Below are positions 11,870 through 23,995 of a stretch of DNA of 64,000 nucleotides, piece by piece; positions within the stretch are counted from its first letter, which is position 1, and every line of letters starts with the position of its first letter. The DNA lies in assembly GCF_000003815.2 (NCBI RefSeq), contig NC_049997.1:6080260-6144259 (forward strand). Direction: 5' to 3'. A program made the translations under genes and the position numbers. The notes below the pieces were generated by a model. It saw only the letters and a program-made list of their open reading frames with translations, made no database searches and was not told the origin of the DNA. The DNA comes from Branchiostoma floridae (Eukaryota > Chordata > Leptocardii > Amphioxiformes > Branchiostomatidae).

Positions 11870-12640
11870 CTAAAACCACCAAACCAAATTAGCATTGCCT
11901 ACATTTGTATGTGACCGTATTGTTAGGTGAATGTCATGAACCTACTCAGGACATACTTCAGATACCATACTTACTCATGTCAAACACGTCCCTTGACTAT
12001 CATTAGGCAGACCATTGCCTCACATTGTGTCTATTGATTTTGACAGTTAAGAATGTATTCACTTCACGAGACTGTCTGTAACACACAGGTATAGAATTTT
12101 ATTACCAGACTCTTTTTTCTCATGGTCTTTGAATTAAGTATAATCCTTTTTTTAAATCTAAAACCACCCAATCAAATTACTATGGCCTACATTTGTATGT
12201 GACCGTATTGTTAGGTGAATGTCATGAACCCACTCAGGACATATTTCAGAATGGTGCAGCCGAATCTGATGCCATACTTACTCATATCAAACACATCCCT
12301 TGACTATCATTAGGCAGACCATTGTCTTGCATTGAGTGGATTGACTTTGACAGTTAAGGATGTATTCACTTCACGAGACTGTATTTAACACACAGGTATA
12401 GAATTTTATTCCCAGACTCTTTTTTTCTCATGGTCTTTGAATTAAGTATAATCCTTTTTTTTTTAATCTAAAACCACCCAATCAAATTACTATGGCTTAC
12501 ATTTGTAATTGTATGTGTCCATATTGTTAGGTGAAAGTCATGAACCCACTCAGGACATACTTCAGAATGGTGCAGCCAAATCTGATGCTAGACTTACTCA
12601 TGTTGGACACGTCCCTGGACTGTCATTAGGGCAGCCCTGG
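11870..12640. repeat. Tandem array, about 290-310-bp unit, 2.5 copies
   Basis: 'ctaaaaccacc(c/a)aa' starts units at 11870, 12158 and 12468. Units share 'tgaccgtattgttaggtgaa', 'ccactcaggacatacttca', 'tcattaggcagacc' and 'cacttcacgagactgt'. The third unit drifts out after about 12630. An open frame at 12509-12775 plus is not supported as a gene. Confidence 0.88.
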
Positions 12641-12877
12641 GTCTCATATCTCCAGGAAAAAGGCCACTTGGGGCTCATGGTCTACTGGAAAATGATGTCT
12701 TTTCATTATTTTCAATTACTAACATATCGCAGTGATGCATATCTTGTCATTGGTCAGGTTGTTGATTTAGATTGATGAGTGCCAGGGGAGCAGACGGGTC
12801 ATGTAAGGTCAAGTGCAATTGCCCGAATAGTTACACCATTGTCTGCACATCAGGTGGAACTACCATTTACACTGTAT

Positions 12878-13217
12878 CAGGGCTCTAGCCAGCTCGACAT
12901 TTTTTTCCGTCAGCCAATTCCCATTGTCGCAAAAACACTATTCCAGGAGTTAGAGAGACTGAACTGAGACCTTGAAAAACGGGTTTTAATGAGATTATCC
13001 CATGCGAAAGGGCACCGACACACGTTATCAACAATCATAACAATAGCAAAACAAACAGTGTGTGGCTTTTACGTCCCCAAGCCGCCTGTAGCTTCCACCA
13101 AGGAGCTTTTATCAGATTTTTGTCCGTCAAAGTTGACGGATTGGTTTTAAAATTTTTCCGTCACACGCAGTAAATTCCCGTCAATTGACGGAAAAACGGA
13201 CGCTGGCTAGAGCCCTG
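12878..13217. mobile_element. hAT-like short transposon with 8-bp target duplication
   Basis: Perfect 16-bp inverted ends CAGGGCTCTAGCCAGC / GCTGGCTAGAGCCCTG. The identical 8 bases cactgtat lie immediately outside both ends (12870-12877 and 13218-13225). Subterminal 'ccgtca' / 'tgacgg' repeats occur near both ends. There is no open frame for a transposase. The 8-bp duplication and CAGGG end are diagnostic of the hAT superfamily. Confidence 0.95.
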
Positions 13218-13225
13218 CACTGTAT

Positions 13226-13615
13226 ATAACTAATAGTTTTTATGACTGAAACTAAGCACTGTCTGTTGTATTTATCTACTTACAAAGATTATTCACCTCA
13301 TAAAATGTAATTGAATTTGCCTGTACAGGATTAAATGTATGACATTATTTTGAGCAAGCTGAAAGGATGGGGTTAAGAAAGGTCTTCTTGGGTTTCCAAG
13401 TATTTACATACTATCTTGTAGCCGTGAGGTTTAACTGCTGTTTACACTGGATTTTTCTTTTCTCTTAACTTGTGACGTTATCTAAATGCAAACATGCTAT
13501 CATGTAGAGATCATCCATAGCCTTATTTCTATTTCTAACTTTTGTCAAGATGTTAGGTTTTTGTATGAATGTGGTTTAGCAGCATAATCTATAGATAGAG
13601 TGGCAGTACATAACA
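13226..13615. other. No feature recognised
   Basis: AT-rich, single-copy within the window, with no open frame of note. Confidence 0.5.
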
Positions 13616-13914
13616 GGTAGCACGTGTAGTCCAGTGGATAGCGGCCCTGCCTCTGGAATTAGAAGCCGTGAGTTCGATTCCGGCTTTGTCACTCACCCGA
13701 CATGCACGCTACCGGAAAGGGTCGCAGTCCTTAGGACGGGACGTTAAGCTGCGGTCCACTGTTCATTGTGCTAGTCGAAAAGAGCTAGGGAATTTCCCCG
13801 TACAATGAACCTGTAAATACTGTACATAGCGTCTGTCCTCTCTGTCACGACCAGTGGAAGACTAGCTCTTCAGTGAGCTAAAACTGGATCGAGATCACTT
13901 TCCTTTTTTCTTTC
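13616..13914 (+). mobile_element. tRNA-derived SINE, family 1, copy 1
   Basis: An A-box-like 'tagtccagtggatagc' and a B-box-like 'gagttcgattcc' form a pol III promoter at the 5' end. A middle part 'ggacgggacgttaagctg' follows, of a type shared by many invertebrate SINEs. The T/C-rich tail ends at 13914. 'cataaca' flanks the element (13609-13615 and 13915-13921), a target duplication. It is a retroposon, not a working tRNA gene. Confidence 0.88.
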
Positions 13915-13929
13915 CATAACATCCTTGCA

Positions 13930-14330
13930 CAAATTGTAGCATTCTGGAAGTGTCCCTGAGAAACCTGGTGTACATGTAGCATGATACATTGTAACCTGCC
14001 AGTGGGATTAAGAAGATTGATTAACGAGCGGAGATACCACAAATCACGGACACAATCTAATACCGAGCGGGGCTGCCTAACGATCTATGCTTTCTCGTGG
14101 AATTTTAATTAAAATTTTTCCTGATCTATGGGGTCCTCCTGAATTGGATACAAATACTCGGTTTGGCTTGCGATAAATCAGTTGATGGCGTATCCGGTTG
14201 CGGTGACAAGGGACGCGACGGAAAATTTGTTTTCCGATGATAGGATGTCATATAGTAATGGCTTGATTTTCCTGCTACAAGGAATTTCCATTTTGACATT
14301 CAAGGATGCTGTATACAGGATTTATTTAGA
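13930..14330. other. Unique block with retained CpGs
   Basis: About 14010-14230 is less AT-rich than its surroundings (gattaacgagcggag, taccgagcggggctg, acgcgacgg) and contains an aattttaattaaaatt palindrome. It has no copies elsewhere in the window. No coding exon is supported. Candidate conserved non-coding DNA. Confidence 0.3.
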
Positions 14331-14485
14331 TATGTCAGGTCAACGGTGGTTTCAAACTGCAATGTTTTGAAAATATCACAATTTTGAAGCAACCGTCCTT
14401 TGACTTGCTATCCCTGAATACCCGTTTTTAAAAACAACAGATATAGGTTAACCACTGGATAAAGGTGAATTAGCAGTATCGTTTT
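14331..14485. mobile_element. Fragment of the ACGC..AGTTCACC inverted-repeat family
   Basis: Shares 'aggtcaacg..ggtttcaaactgca', 'gaaaatatc' and the right end 'aacaacagatataggttaacc' / 'ggataaaggtgaatta' with the complete copy at 55533-55762. The left half is not recognisable, so this is a truncated or diverged copy. Confidence 0.65.
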
Positions 14486-14487
14486 AC

Positions 14488-14735
14488 ATGTAGTAAAACT
14501 GTGCTCTGTCCCATTTCATCCTAGAGGGAAAGTGAGCCATTCTGGGGTAATTTGATGTTTGTTACTTCATACTGATGATACATTTGTATGTAACTATGTT
14601 GCTTATAGTAAATGCAGTGGTTTTATGTCTACAGTTTTTTGCTGGAGTTTATCATAATTATACATGCAGTAAAATTGCACTCTGTCGCATTTTATCCTTT
14701 AGAGAAAGTCAGCTGCCTTTTTATGTTAATTTGAT
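14488..14735. repeat. Tandem duplication, about 176-bp period
   Basis: 'catg(t/c)agtaaaa' with 'ctctgtc.catttcatcct..ag' and 'gttaatttgatg' occurs at about 14488 and 14662. The two copies are diverged. Confidence 0.7.
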
Positions 14736-14859
14736 GAAGACGGCCTCCTCACCCGACCTCTCCCAACCACTCTGGTACTCTGTTTAATAACTTCCCAGCC
14801 TCGGCCCGCTCAAGCCCTCTCCTTGCCCTCAAGGTCACCTGGAGGTCACCAGAAGCCCC

Positions 14860-16730
14860 TGGCATCTTGTTTGCCTCAAGACAGATCTGGCTGGAGTCCA
14901 GCTTTCTCCCCTCTTTCCTTAAACATAAGCCAGGTTTACAACTAATGTCATTGTTTGCATCAGGAATGTCCATTATAGTGTTTCTTATTGTACATATACG
15001 GTTTTATGTATAAATTTCAACACCATCTAGGCTGCTATTATGAAATCAATAAAGGATGATGGCTATTAAGTTTGAAAATCTTTGCCTAATGATAAAACTT
15101 TATTCTTTTAAGTTACAAGCATCATGCCTTTGGGTAGTGTGCGTAGTCCAGTGGTTAGCCGCCTTGCCTCTGGGACTAGAAGCCATGAGTTCGATTCCGG
15201 CTGTGTTGCTCACCCGACATGCAGGCTACTGGAAAGGGTTGCAGTCATTAGGACAAAAAATTAAGCCAAGGAATTTTCCTGGTGCAATGAACCTTTAAGT
15301 ACTATTCATATTGTCTGTCTTCTCTGTCATGACCAGTGGAAGACTAGCTCTTCAGTGAGCTAAAACTGGTTGAGATCACTTCGAAATTCTTTTTTTCCCC
15401 ATATGTTTGCCTGCAGACAAGTTTGGCAAGATTCCAGATTTCTTCTTGCACTCTGTGAAAAGCTGGTTAATATCATATTTCAATTTTATTGTTATGAAGC
15501 CCCATTATTGCTAATGATACAACTTCATCATTATTTAGAAGCCTCATGCCTTTTGTTTGTGTAGGGACAAGTTTGGCAGGATTCCAGATTTCTACTTGGA
15601 CTCTTAAGACTGTGTAAGTCTGGTTAATATCATAATTTCAGTTTTAGAAGTATAAAGCCCCATATAGACTGTCAAAAATATTTGCTTATGATAGAACTAC
15701 ATCATTAGTTACAAGCCTCATGCCTTGTGTTTGCCTTAGTAAGGACAAGTTTGGCAAGAGTCCAGAATTTTTCTTGGAGTCCTAAACATTTAAAACTGTG
15801 AAAGCCTGGTTAATATCATATTTCAGTTTTATTGTTATGAAGCCCCATTATTGCTAATGATACAACTTCATCATTATTTAGAAGCCTCATGCCTTTTGTT
15901 TGCCATAGGACAAGTTTGGCAAGAGTCCAGATTTCTTCTTCCACTCATAAACTTTGAAAGTTTGGTTAATATCATATTTCAGTTTTATCATTATGAAGCC
16001 CCATTATTGTTAATGATACAGCTTAATCATTAGTCAGAGGCCTCATGCCTTGTGTTTGTGTAAGGACAAGTTTGGCAGGATTCCAGATTTCTACTTGGAC
16101 TCTTAAACTGTGAAAGCCTGGTTAATATCATATTTCAGTTTTGTCTAATAGTACATGAAACCCCATCACTGCTTATGATGCAGCCTAATCATTAGTTAGA
16201 AGCCACATGTCTTGTGTTTGCCTTAGTAAGGCTAGTTTGGCAAGAGTCCAGATTTTTTCTTTCTAAACTGTGAAAGCCTGGTTAATGTCATATTTCAGTT
16301 TTATCCAATAGTACATAAAGTCTCATCACTGCTAATGATGCGGCTTAATCATTTAAGTCAGAAGCCTCATGCCTTGTATATACCCTCATAATAAATCTGG
16401 CAGAAGACCAGCTTCTTTATGTAGTCCTCAAACTGCAAAGTAAGTTTTATGAGTCACGTCTTGATGACCATTAAGTAAAGCCCCATTAATTACAGAAATC
16501 TTTACTAATATGGCTAATTGTTAAGTCTGGAAAGAATCCAGCTTTCTGAAACATTAAAGTCTATTTTACAGTAACTGTTGATCTTAATGCTAGTACCTAG
16601 TATGTAAACAGTCTCGTAAAATGTAAAAGTCTTTGGTAATGAGACTAATCAACCCTTACTCATTAAAGAGGAATCTTGTTTGCTGCAAGACAAGGCAGGA
16701 GTCCAAGTTTTTTGCCCAGCAGTTTTAAAG
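14860..16730. repeat. Tandem array, about 160-bp monomers
   Basis: 'acaagtttggcaagagtccag' or variants recur near 14874, 15416, 15568, 15745, 15909, 16065, 16231, 16398 and 16690. 'aagcctcatgcctt' and 'gttaatatcatatttcagtttt' recur in each unit. Near-identical 90-bp stretches at about 15466 and 15809 suggest that pairs of monomers were duplicated together. A SINE interrupts the array at 15132-15396. Confidence 0.92.
15132..15396 (+). mobile_element. tRNA-derived SINE, family 1, copy 2, inside a tandem array
   Basis: It begins 'gggtagtgtgcgtagtccag' with B box 'gagttcgattcc' and ends in a T-rich tail. It matches the SINE at 13616-13914, with a shortened middle. Array sequence ('catcatgcctttg' left, 'catatgtttgcc' right) flanks it, so it landed within a monomer. 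Confidence 0.88.
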
Positions 16731-16800
16731 CAGAAAGCCAACTTTATTGTACAATTAGTACTCACTTACTTATCCTCTTCATCCCTTGTGAGACATATGG

Positions 16801-17249
16801 TAGGGCTCGAAATACCACCTGCATATGCAGGTTAGTGCAGGTAAAATTGTGCAGCTATTTCTGATGTCTACTTGCACCTAACCTGCACTGGTCCATATAC
16901 TGTGTATATGCAGGTTAGTGCAGGTAATATTGGAGCTGTGCAGCTATTTCTGATGTCTACTTGCACCTAACCTGCACTGGCCCATGTACTGTGTATATAC
17001 AGGTTAGTGCAGTTTTGTACATAAATGTCCTACAATGTATAATGTAGCTGTACATGGATTGTTCTTAGCTGCATTGACTGTTAACACCTATAGAGAATAA
17101 ATCTAGAGAAAAAATGGCAATGGTCCCTGAACAAATATGATTAATACTTCCTAAATTCAGAATGGTGCAGGTAGAATTTGTCTGGTGCAGGTAATTTTCA
17201 ATGTTACCTGCATGAGTGCAGTTGTGTAGAAAAGATATTTCAAGCACTG
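16801..17249. mobile_element. CAGGGCTCG-ended transposon, copy 3
   Basis: The left end is tAGGGCTCGAAAT and the right end is decayed (atttcaagcactg). Subterminal tgcaggt repeats are present. An internal segment of about 90 bp is duplicated (near 16869 and 16959), as in the copy at 9016. No target duplication is visible. Confidence 0.85.
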
Positions 17250-17329
17250 CAAAAGGCCATGATTTTTTCTTCCATAGATACTATTAGCATAAAATCTATG
17301 TAATGAAATCTCATAAAGCCTAAATATTT

Positions 17330-17484
17330 TTGCCGAGTCAAATTCATCCCCAGTCGTTAGCAGCCTTTCTCGTTAAGCTTTCATTAATTACACCACTCTT
17401 ATGCGTGCTGGCAATTGATCATCTGTTTATGGACAAACATGGCTTCATCCACGATTGTCCTATTATCTGGGGGTGGATGGTTCA
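17330..17484. other. Unique block with homeodomain-type core
   Basis: About 150 bases, less AT-rich, with 'gctttcattaattacac' and 'caattgatcatctg'. No copies in the window and no open frame. It could be a conserved regulatory element; that is inference only. Confidence 0.25.
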
Positions 17485-17864
17485 GGCCTAGGGAAAAAAT
17501 GTTGTGTTTCCTGTTTCCCTACCTACCCTAGAAAAAACTGCCGACCCTATAGACTTTATAGGCACATACATGTGTAGCTTCCAGTAAGAATTTTTATTCA
17601 GCCTGCTTCCTATTGCAGCCTGCTTGTCCTATCTAATGAAAGTTAATGTATCTAGTATGCACAACATTCAAGTTTGACATTGAAAGACACTTTGTGTCCT
17701 CGTGCATTTCAGTTTATTTTTCTTCAACTGTATTATAATAAGTCACACTTCTAGAGCTTGGCCCACCCCCAAAAAATTACAAGAAAAAAAAGAGAGTATT
17801 TTTACCTACTGACCCTAAGTTTTTTCAGGACTGAAACCGAAAACACAACATTTTCTTCCTAGGC
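17485..17864. mobile_element. GGCCT-ended short inverted-repeat transposon, copy 2
   Basis: Left ggcctagggaaaaaatgttg and right ttttcttcctaggc match the element at 6234-6614 along most of its 380 bp, including 'tttttattcagcctgcttc' and 'gcatttcagtt'. The right boundary has mutated and no clear duplication remains. Confidence 0.82.
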
Positions 17865-17874
17865 ATATTCAAGT

Positions 17875-17963
17875 TTTCCTCCCTACCCTGTAGTTTTTTA
17901 TGTCCTCTTGCTATATTTTTACTTTTAAAAATCCAAGAACCAAGAGATTAAATTGGTATGGCC
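17875..17963. mobile_element. GGCCACACC family fragment
   Basis: Only the right half is present: 'ctcttgctatatttttactt', 'aatccaagaaccaag' and 'ttaaattggtatggcc'. It matches the element at 44008-44240. Confidence 0.7.
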
Positions 17964-18199
17964 TCACGGCTATCCAGTGTGGCAGGGAGGGTTATTCATC
18001 GATCTATCCCTGGTGACCTCTCAGTACCAGGTCACGCCTGTCTCAGTCGATACCACTCACAGTTGGGAGTTCGTCTGTGTGTGTCTATGTGTGTTTAAGG
18101 TAAGTGTACATGGCAAGGCTGTATCTGACTATCTTATGTTAGCATGAAACTAGAGGTGGTTGCTGTGCAAGGTGCTTGATTGACCAGGGATGACTCTAT

Positions 18200-19240
18200 G
18201 TGCTAAAGATTTGAGGTTTACACTCAGTAATAGCATGCCAAAAGTTATGTGTTAGATTTATCCATACAACTGAGCAATTTCTATTTGGTATATGCAATAA
18301 CGAAAAAGGTTGTTCCAATTCCAAATTTCTACTTCTTGGCAGGCAAAGACAACTACATTTAGTTTCACAGAAATGGCATCCCAAAATGTATGTGTTAAAT
18401 TTATCTTCCCATCCACACAGCCAAACAACATCTATGTTCATTTGTTGCATGTAATAACAACAAAAAATATGCCTCCAATCCCCAAATTTTACAGTACAGC
18501 ATGCAAACAAAACTACATCGATTGCACAGAAATGGCACCACTAAATGTATGTGTTAAATTTATCTCCCAATCCATACAGCCAAACAACTTCTATGTTTAT
18601 GTGTTGTATGCAATAACAACAAAATTGTGATTCCAATTCCCAAAATGTTACTTCTTGGCAAGCAAACAACTTCATTAGTTGCACAGATATGGCACCCCAA
18701 AAGTTATGTGTTAAATTTATCTCTCCATCCTTACTACTGAACAATTTCTATGTTCGTGTGTTATATATCCAGTATGTTACCAATTCTGGTAGCTCAACCA
18801 AAGTAAGTAAGTAAAATAAATTTTCAAAGTTTACTTCTTGACAAGCAAACAAAACTTCATCAGTTGCACGGAAATGGCATCCCAACAGGAGATTACTCAC
18901 TAACTTTATCTCACCATCCGTACAACTGAATTATTCTAAATGCACATGCAAGTTCTCAATGAAATAAGGAAAAAAATTGTGTTCCTCAAAGTTTACATCC
19001 AGAAAAACAATAACAACTGCAATAGGGTTGTAGAGTAATATCACTCAAAAGTTATGTGTTAGACCTATCCATACAACTGAGCAACTTGTATGTGTTATAT
19101 CCTATAACAGAAAACTATGCTTCCAATTCCAAAATTTTACTTCTTGGCAAGCAAGCACAACTTCATCCGTTGCACAGAAATGGCATCCCAACAGGAGATT
19201 ACTCGCTAACTTTATCTCGCCACCCATCCCACCGAACCAT
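18200..19240. repeat. Tandem array, about 155-bp monomers
   Basis: 'tatgtgtta(a/g)atttatc' recurs near 18246, 18390, 18548, 18704 and 19052, with 'gattactc(a/g)ctaactttatc' variants near 18890 and 19196. Units also share 'cttcttggcaagcaaac', 'cagaaatggcatccca' and 'tatgcaataac'. Open frames at 18310-18630 plus and 18196-18510 minus run through this array and are not genes. Confidence 0.9.
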
Positions 19241-19898
19241 TACGGGCTTGATGCAGCGTGTCATAGAACGGATTTCTCGGATAACAACTGCTATGATGGA
19301 TAATGATCCCCAGCCTTGGTGACTTTTCATGGTGCTGAAAAACTTAGCGTGGTTAAAATCCGGGTCTTGTCTTGTCACTGCTGTGTAGACTGGTGCATAG
19401 CAGAGATGTTTGGATTTAAAACAGGAAAAAAACAAAGAAGAACGTATATATATTTTGCACAGGATGGTGAAATATCAAGCTTTTTTTTACAGTTCTTTGA
19501 TGTCATACAGAGGTTTTGGAACCACTTTCATGACAAAAAAAAAATTTAAGGGAAAGACCTTAGAACCAGAAAAAGAAACAAACTATCTTGTTTGATGAAA
19601 ATCCCAGCCTTGGTGACCTTTCACGGTGCTGAAATGATAGGCGTTGTTAATCCTGGACTGGTCAGAGTTGTGTTGATCAGGTCACTTGGGCTGACAAGAT
19701 ATTAGGCTTCGCAGTTTGTTCTGCAATTTAAATGTGATTGATTCTTTGCATATGATGGATATCTAGGCTTCCTCTATAAGGTATTTTTTCAAGAGACTAC
19801 ATATTAATTCTTTTTTTAATTTATTTTACCACATTTGTGGAAAGATTGACATAACAGGTGACTATCACCTTTGCAAGGTGTCAACCCAGAGACCAGAC
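19241..19898. repeat. Degenerate relatives of the 21425-23310 array
   Basis: 'ccagccttggtgac' followed by 'ttttca(t/c)ggtgctgaaa' occurs at about 19312 and 19606. The same phrase opens diverged units at about 21445 and 21719. The region 19241-19300 is a short less AT-rich link ('tttctcggataacaact'). No gene. Confidence 0.6.
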
Positions 19899-20225
19899 CA
19901 GGGTTGTAGCCATTGCCCGTCCTTCTGTCCTTTGTTGGAATTTTGCAGCTGGGGACAGAAACATTTTGGCCCATTCCATCCTCTGTGATAGACAAAAAGC
20001 TATATGTAAAGTTGGTGAAGATATAATAAACTGTCTCCCTTGTTTAATTTCTCACCAAAACAGATGGACAGTTTAATGGAGCAAAAAATGTACACCTAAA
20101 AATGCAGGAAATAGCATTTCAGAGGGATCTTTAAATTTTCACACCCTAAGAATGTTGCACCAAAGCTGTCAATAGGATTCAAAATCCCGGGGACGGAAAA
20201 TGATTTCAGGCTAGCTACAAACCTG
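19899..20225. mobile_element. hAT-like short transposon with 8-bp target duplication
   Basis: Ends are CAGGGTTGTAGCC and (inverted) GCTACAAACCTG. Inverted subterminal phrases 'cgtcc' and 'ggacgg' are visible. The identical 8 bases gaccagac flank the element (19891-19898 and 20226-20233). The uninterrupted form of the target is seen at about 11815-11830. No transposase frame, so non-autonomous. Confidence 0.92.
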
Positions 20226-20639
20226 GACCAGACTGTTAATTCATGAAAACACTAATCTCGCAGACAAGCCCTTTGTCTTGTAAGGGTTGAAAAATGAACA
20301 TGTGATAACGATGGCCTGTCCCCTACCCTTCACCTCCGTCTTGATGCCTACGACCTTTCACCTTAATCTCACAGCAGTGCAGCTGGCCGCCCTGACCTTT
20401 CACCTCAATTTGGCAGATGGGCATGTGGTGTCATTAACCTTTGACCCAGACATGTATCAATATTGTAGCCACTTGACTGCTGGTTTTCCCACCGGGACCG
20501 GATGCTACTCAAGTTGTGCCCTCTGCCCATAACTGGCAACTTGCCACCTCTGTAAAACAACGAGTCAGCAAGTTTCACTGACTATCCGGTTTATCGTCTG
20601 TTGTTCCCCATCCTGCTGGGGTTGGACATGCTTGCATGT

Positions 20640-20860
20640 AGATGAGGGGGCTTGATGTCAGCTCGCCAGCGTCTTCTACCATTTGGGTTTACACTGTGTA
20701 GGTTGAGGAAGTGTATGTCTTTCCGCATGTTGTCCGTCCATCTCTTTTGTGGTCGTCCCCGAGGGTTCTTTTCCCTCTATGCTGATTTCTGTGATCATCC
20801 TGGGCCCCTTCTCCTCTTCTGTTCTTTGGATGTGTAGCACAGTATGTTGAACCTCACTGT
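20640..20860 (-). pseudogene. Frameshifted C-terminal fragment of a non-LTR retrotransposon reverse transcriptase
   Basis: On the minus strand the frames encode 'RMITEISIEGK' and then, in a different frame, 'RGRPQKRWTDNM' and 'RRRWRADIKP'. This order (basic GRPxKRW motif, then a tryptophan in the last segment) is typical of the region after the polymerase domain near the C-terminus of non-LTR retrotransposon ORF2 proteins. The switch of frame shows at least one indel. Only this tail is present and it is decayed. The clade cannot be assigned. Confidence 0.7.
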
Positions 20861-20864
20861 GTTC

Positions 20865-21424
20865 TGTGCACTATGACCCTGTGCTAGTAAATACAGGCCT
20901 GCTCAACCTACTGCCTGTAGGCTGCTGGCATCTGTCAGTTTAGACACAGATCAGAATTCTCCATAGCTCTACAGTCACCTGCAGACTCCTCAGCATTTTA
21001 AGGCAATAATTTGTTCGTTAGGCCGGGAATTTAATTATCCATAAGTCCATCTCATCCTAGACTTTGAGCGTTCTTTTCCCAGGATGTTTTCAATAAGGAA
21101 AATTAGACAGCACTAAAATTTAGGAAATTTTTAGGCTTTATTCCTTTGTCCACTGTCTTTTTTAAACCATTCTCACCAGGCTAATACAGCTCAGAAACAT
21201 GTCACTTTCAATACAGTCCATAACTAACCTAAGGATATAGCGTTTAGAGTAGTACAGACGTCAAGAGTCAACACCTTTTTTTTCTGAAGCTTTAGAAGTT
21301 TGGGTGATTAGAAGGTTGACGCTGCCCTGAAGTCCTTACTGCAGTTCCAACAGGTCATTCTGGAACACAGATTGGAATGCTAGTAGTGCCCAAGAGCATT
21401 CACCCATGGTCAAGGATAAGGACC
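20865..21424. other. No feature recognised
   Basis: No repeat or coding signal that I can support. Confidence 0.45.
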
Positions 21425-23310
21425 AACTTGATGGATGATGATCCTAGTCTTGGTGCTTTTCCAAGGTGTTGAAACACGGGGCTTGTTAATCTTTGTCTTG
21501 CCTGTCACTTAAGCATAGACCTGGTTGGTTGGAAAATTTCTGCATCAAAATAGCAGGGAAAGAAGACATTGGCGTATACTAACAAATCAATGGGCATGGT
21601 AGTTTGTTTAGATTTGCAATCTATCTTTCAATCTAGATTTTTAAAATCACTATCTTGACAAAACTTTGATGTCTAACAAGTTAAAGACTAAGAAGAAGCT
21701 TTTGATTGATGATGATCCCAGCCTTGGCTCCCTTTCATGGAACTGAACCATGGAGTGTTGTTAATGCCATTGCTGGTCATTATAAGTCACAGTGGCTTTG
21801 ACTTGGGCACACTTAAAAACACTTAGGTGATGGTCTTAGACTTGGGCACACTTGAGTTCAAAACACACGGGACAGTTGACTCAGCACTCTAGGCATTCAC
21901 CTGTAAGAAAGCCTCCACACCCATCTATCGAGTGCGACATCTTGGTGCCTTTTCATCGTACTAAAACTCTGAGTGTTGTTAATGCTATTGCTGGTCATTG
22001 TATGTCACAGTCGCTTAGACTTGGGTGCACTTAAAAACACTTAGGTGATGGTCTTACACTTGGGCACACTTATAAGCTTGAACCACATGGCAAAGTCAGT
22101 ACTCCAGACATTTACCCAGGGCTCGAAATACCACCTGCGTATGCACGTTAGTGCAGGTAAAATTGGAGCTGTGCAGGTATTTCTGGTGTCTACCTGCACC
22201 TAACCTGCACTGGTCCATGTTTTGGATTTTATATATAAATGTCCCATGATGTAGGATTGGTATTAGCTGCATTGGCTGTTACCACCTATAAACTATAAAA
22301 GAACAAAAAAATAGCAATGATTCCAATTTTAGTATGATCCATACTTCCTAATTTCATGATCAGAGTGGTGCAGGTAAAATTTGTCAGGTGCAGGTAATTT
22401 TCAATGTTACCTGCACCAGTGCAGGTATGCAGAAAAAAATATTTCGAGCCCTGTTTACCTGTTGAAAAGCCTCCACACCCATCAATAGAGACCGACCCTT
22501 TGGTACCTTTTCATGGCACTGAAACTCTGAGTGGTGTTAATGCTGGTCTTGATCTGTCACTGTTGCATAGACTTCGGCACAAAACACACAGAGAAGTCAG
22601 TACCCCAGGCATTCACCTGTAGGGAGGCCTCCACACACATGTATTGAGTGTGACCCCTCTGTGCCTTTTCATGGCACTGAAACTCTGAGTGGTGTTAATG
22701 CTGGTCTTATCTGTCACTGTTGCATAGACTTCGGCACAAGACACACAGAAAAGTCAGTACCCCAGGCATTCACCTGTAGAAAGGGCACCACACCCATGTA
22801 TTGAGTGCGACCCCTTGGTACCTTTTCATGGTACTGAAACTCTGAGTGTTCTTAACTCTGGTCATGAAAGTCACAGTAGCTTAGCATGGGCACACTTCAG
22901 GTCAAAACACACGTCAGTACTTCAAGCATTAACCTGTAGAAAGGGCACCACACCCATGTATTAAGTTCGACCCCTTGGTACCTTTTCATGGCACTGAAAC
23001 TCTGAGTGGTGTTAATGCTGGTCTTATCTGTCACTGTTGCATAGACTTCGGCACAAAACACACAGAAAAGTCAGTACCCCAGGCATTTACCTGTAGGGAG
23101 GCCTCCACATCCATATGTTGAGTGCAACCCCTTGGTACCTTTTCATGGTACTGAAACTCTGAGTGTTCTTAATGCTGGTCATGTAAGTCACAGAAGCTAA
23201 GCTTGGGCACACTTCAGCTCAAAATACACGGCAAAGTCAGTACTTCAAGCATTCACCTGTAGAAAGGGCACCACACAAAAGTATTGAGTGCGACCCCTTG
23301 TGTGGTCAGC
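21425..23310. repeat. Tandem array, about 158-bp monomers with dimeric order
   Basis: 'gaaactctgagtg' starts at 22521, 22679, 22836, 22996 and 23153, a spacing of 157-160. Diverged units lie at 21430-22116. Two monomer types alternate: one reads 'ggtgttaatgctggtctt..gttgcatagacttcggcac', the other 'gtgttcttaa(t/c)' with 'agtcacag(t/a)agct'. The order A-A-B-A-B implies dimers of about 317 bp. A DNA transposon sits in it at 22117-22453. Confidence 0.92.
22117..22453. mobile_element. CAGGGCTCG-ended transposon, copy 4, inside the array
   Basis: Ends are CAGGGCTCGAAAT and ATTTCGAGCCCTG. tttacc occurs on both sides (22111-22116 and 22454-22459). Neighbouring array units read 'gcatttacctgtagg' without interruption, giving the empty site. 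Interior matches 9016 and 31335. Confidence 0.93.
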
Positions 23311-23995
23311 TATGTCAATAGGCATTTGCTTCATTTCACACCTGTCTATCTCTGTGCTACTGATCCATAAAACCGGGCCAACTCTGCAATTCACTTCTAG
23401 GGTATTATTATGAAGGCCATCCAAGTCTTTATTCTCAAAATGCCAGCCATGACGTAGTGTTCTAAGGCCACCAAATCTGCTTGAATCATATTTTTTTCAT
23501 TCTTTGTTAATTTAGTAAAAACTATGAAGCTTTTGGAGTCATTGACAAGGAATCAGTTTGTAATTGCTTCTAGACCATTCTACCGTGTTTTAATACCCTA
23601 ACTACGAATTGATATGTAAAGGAGTTGATGGCAAATTTTACTCTGTCCAGGAGGAAACAAAAGTAAGACAAGATTGATGCAAATGAGTCAATTAGCTCCT
23701 GTTGTTTTATTACAAAAGCTAATGTTGTCACATGTGTAGAAAGCGCCATCCCAAATGCCAAAAAGTTCAAAAACTTATCCAGTTGCTTGACAGAGCATAT
23801 CTTTTTACCTTGATGTCTAACCTTCATCAACATATTTTGTAATTGTTTATAGTTTTGGCTTATCTTTTTGGCCTATTGGCAGAAAACTACTGTCCACCAA
23901 GTTTCTTGAAAGAGGTGATAAAAATATCACCCAAAATATGTGCTAAACAGGACTGTATATAGGAGTAAAGAAATCTCTTTTGTAATTGATCTTAA
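23311..23995. other. No feature recognised
   Basis: AT-rich and single-copy within the window. An open frame at 23570-23833 minus has no recognisable domain. Confidence 0.5.

Noticed and set aside
13640-13700. Functional tRNA gene
   Set aside because: A and B boxes are present, but the sequence continues into a SINE body with a target duplication. No standard acceptor stem was found.
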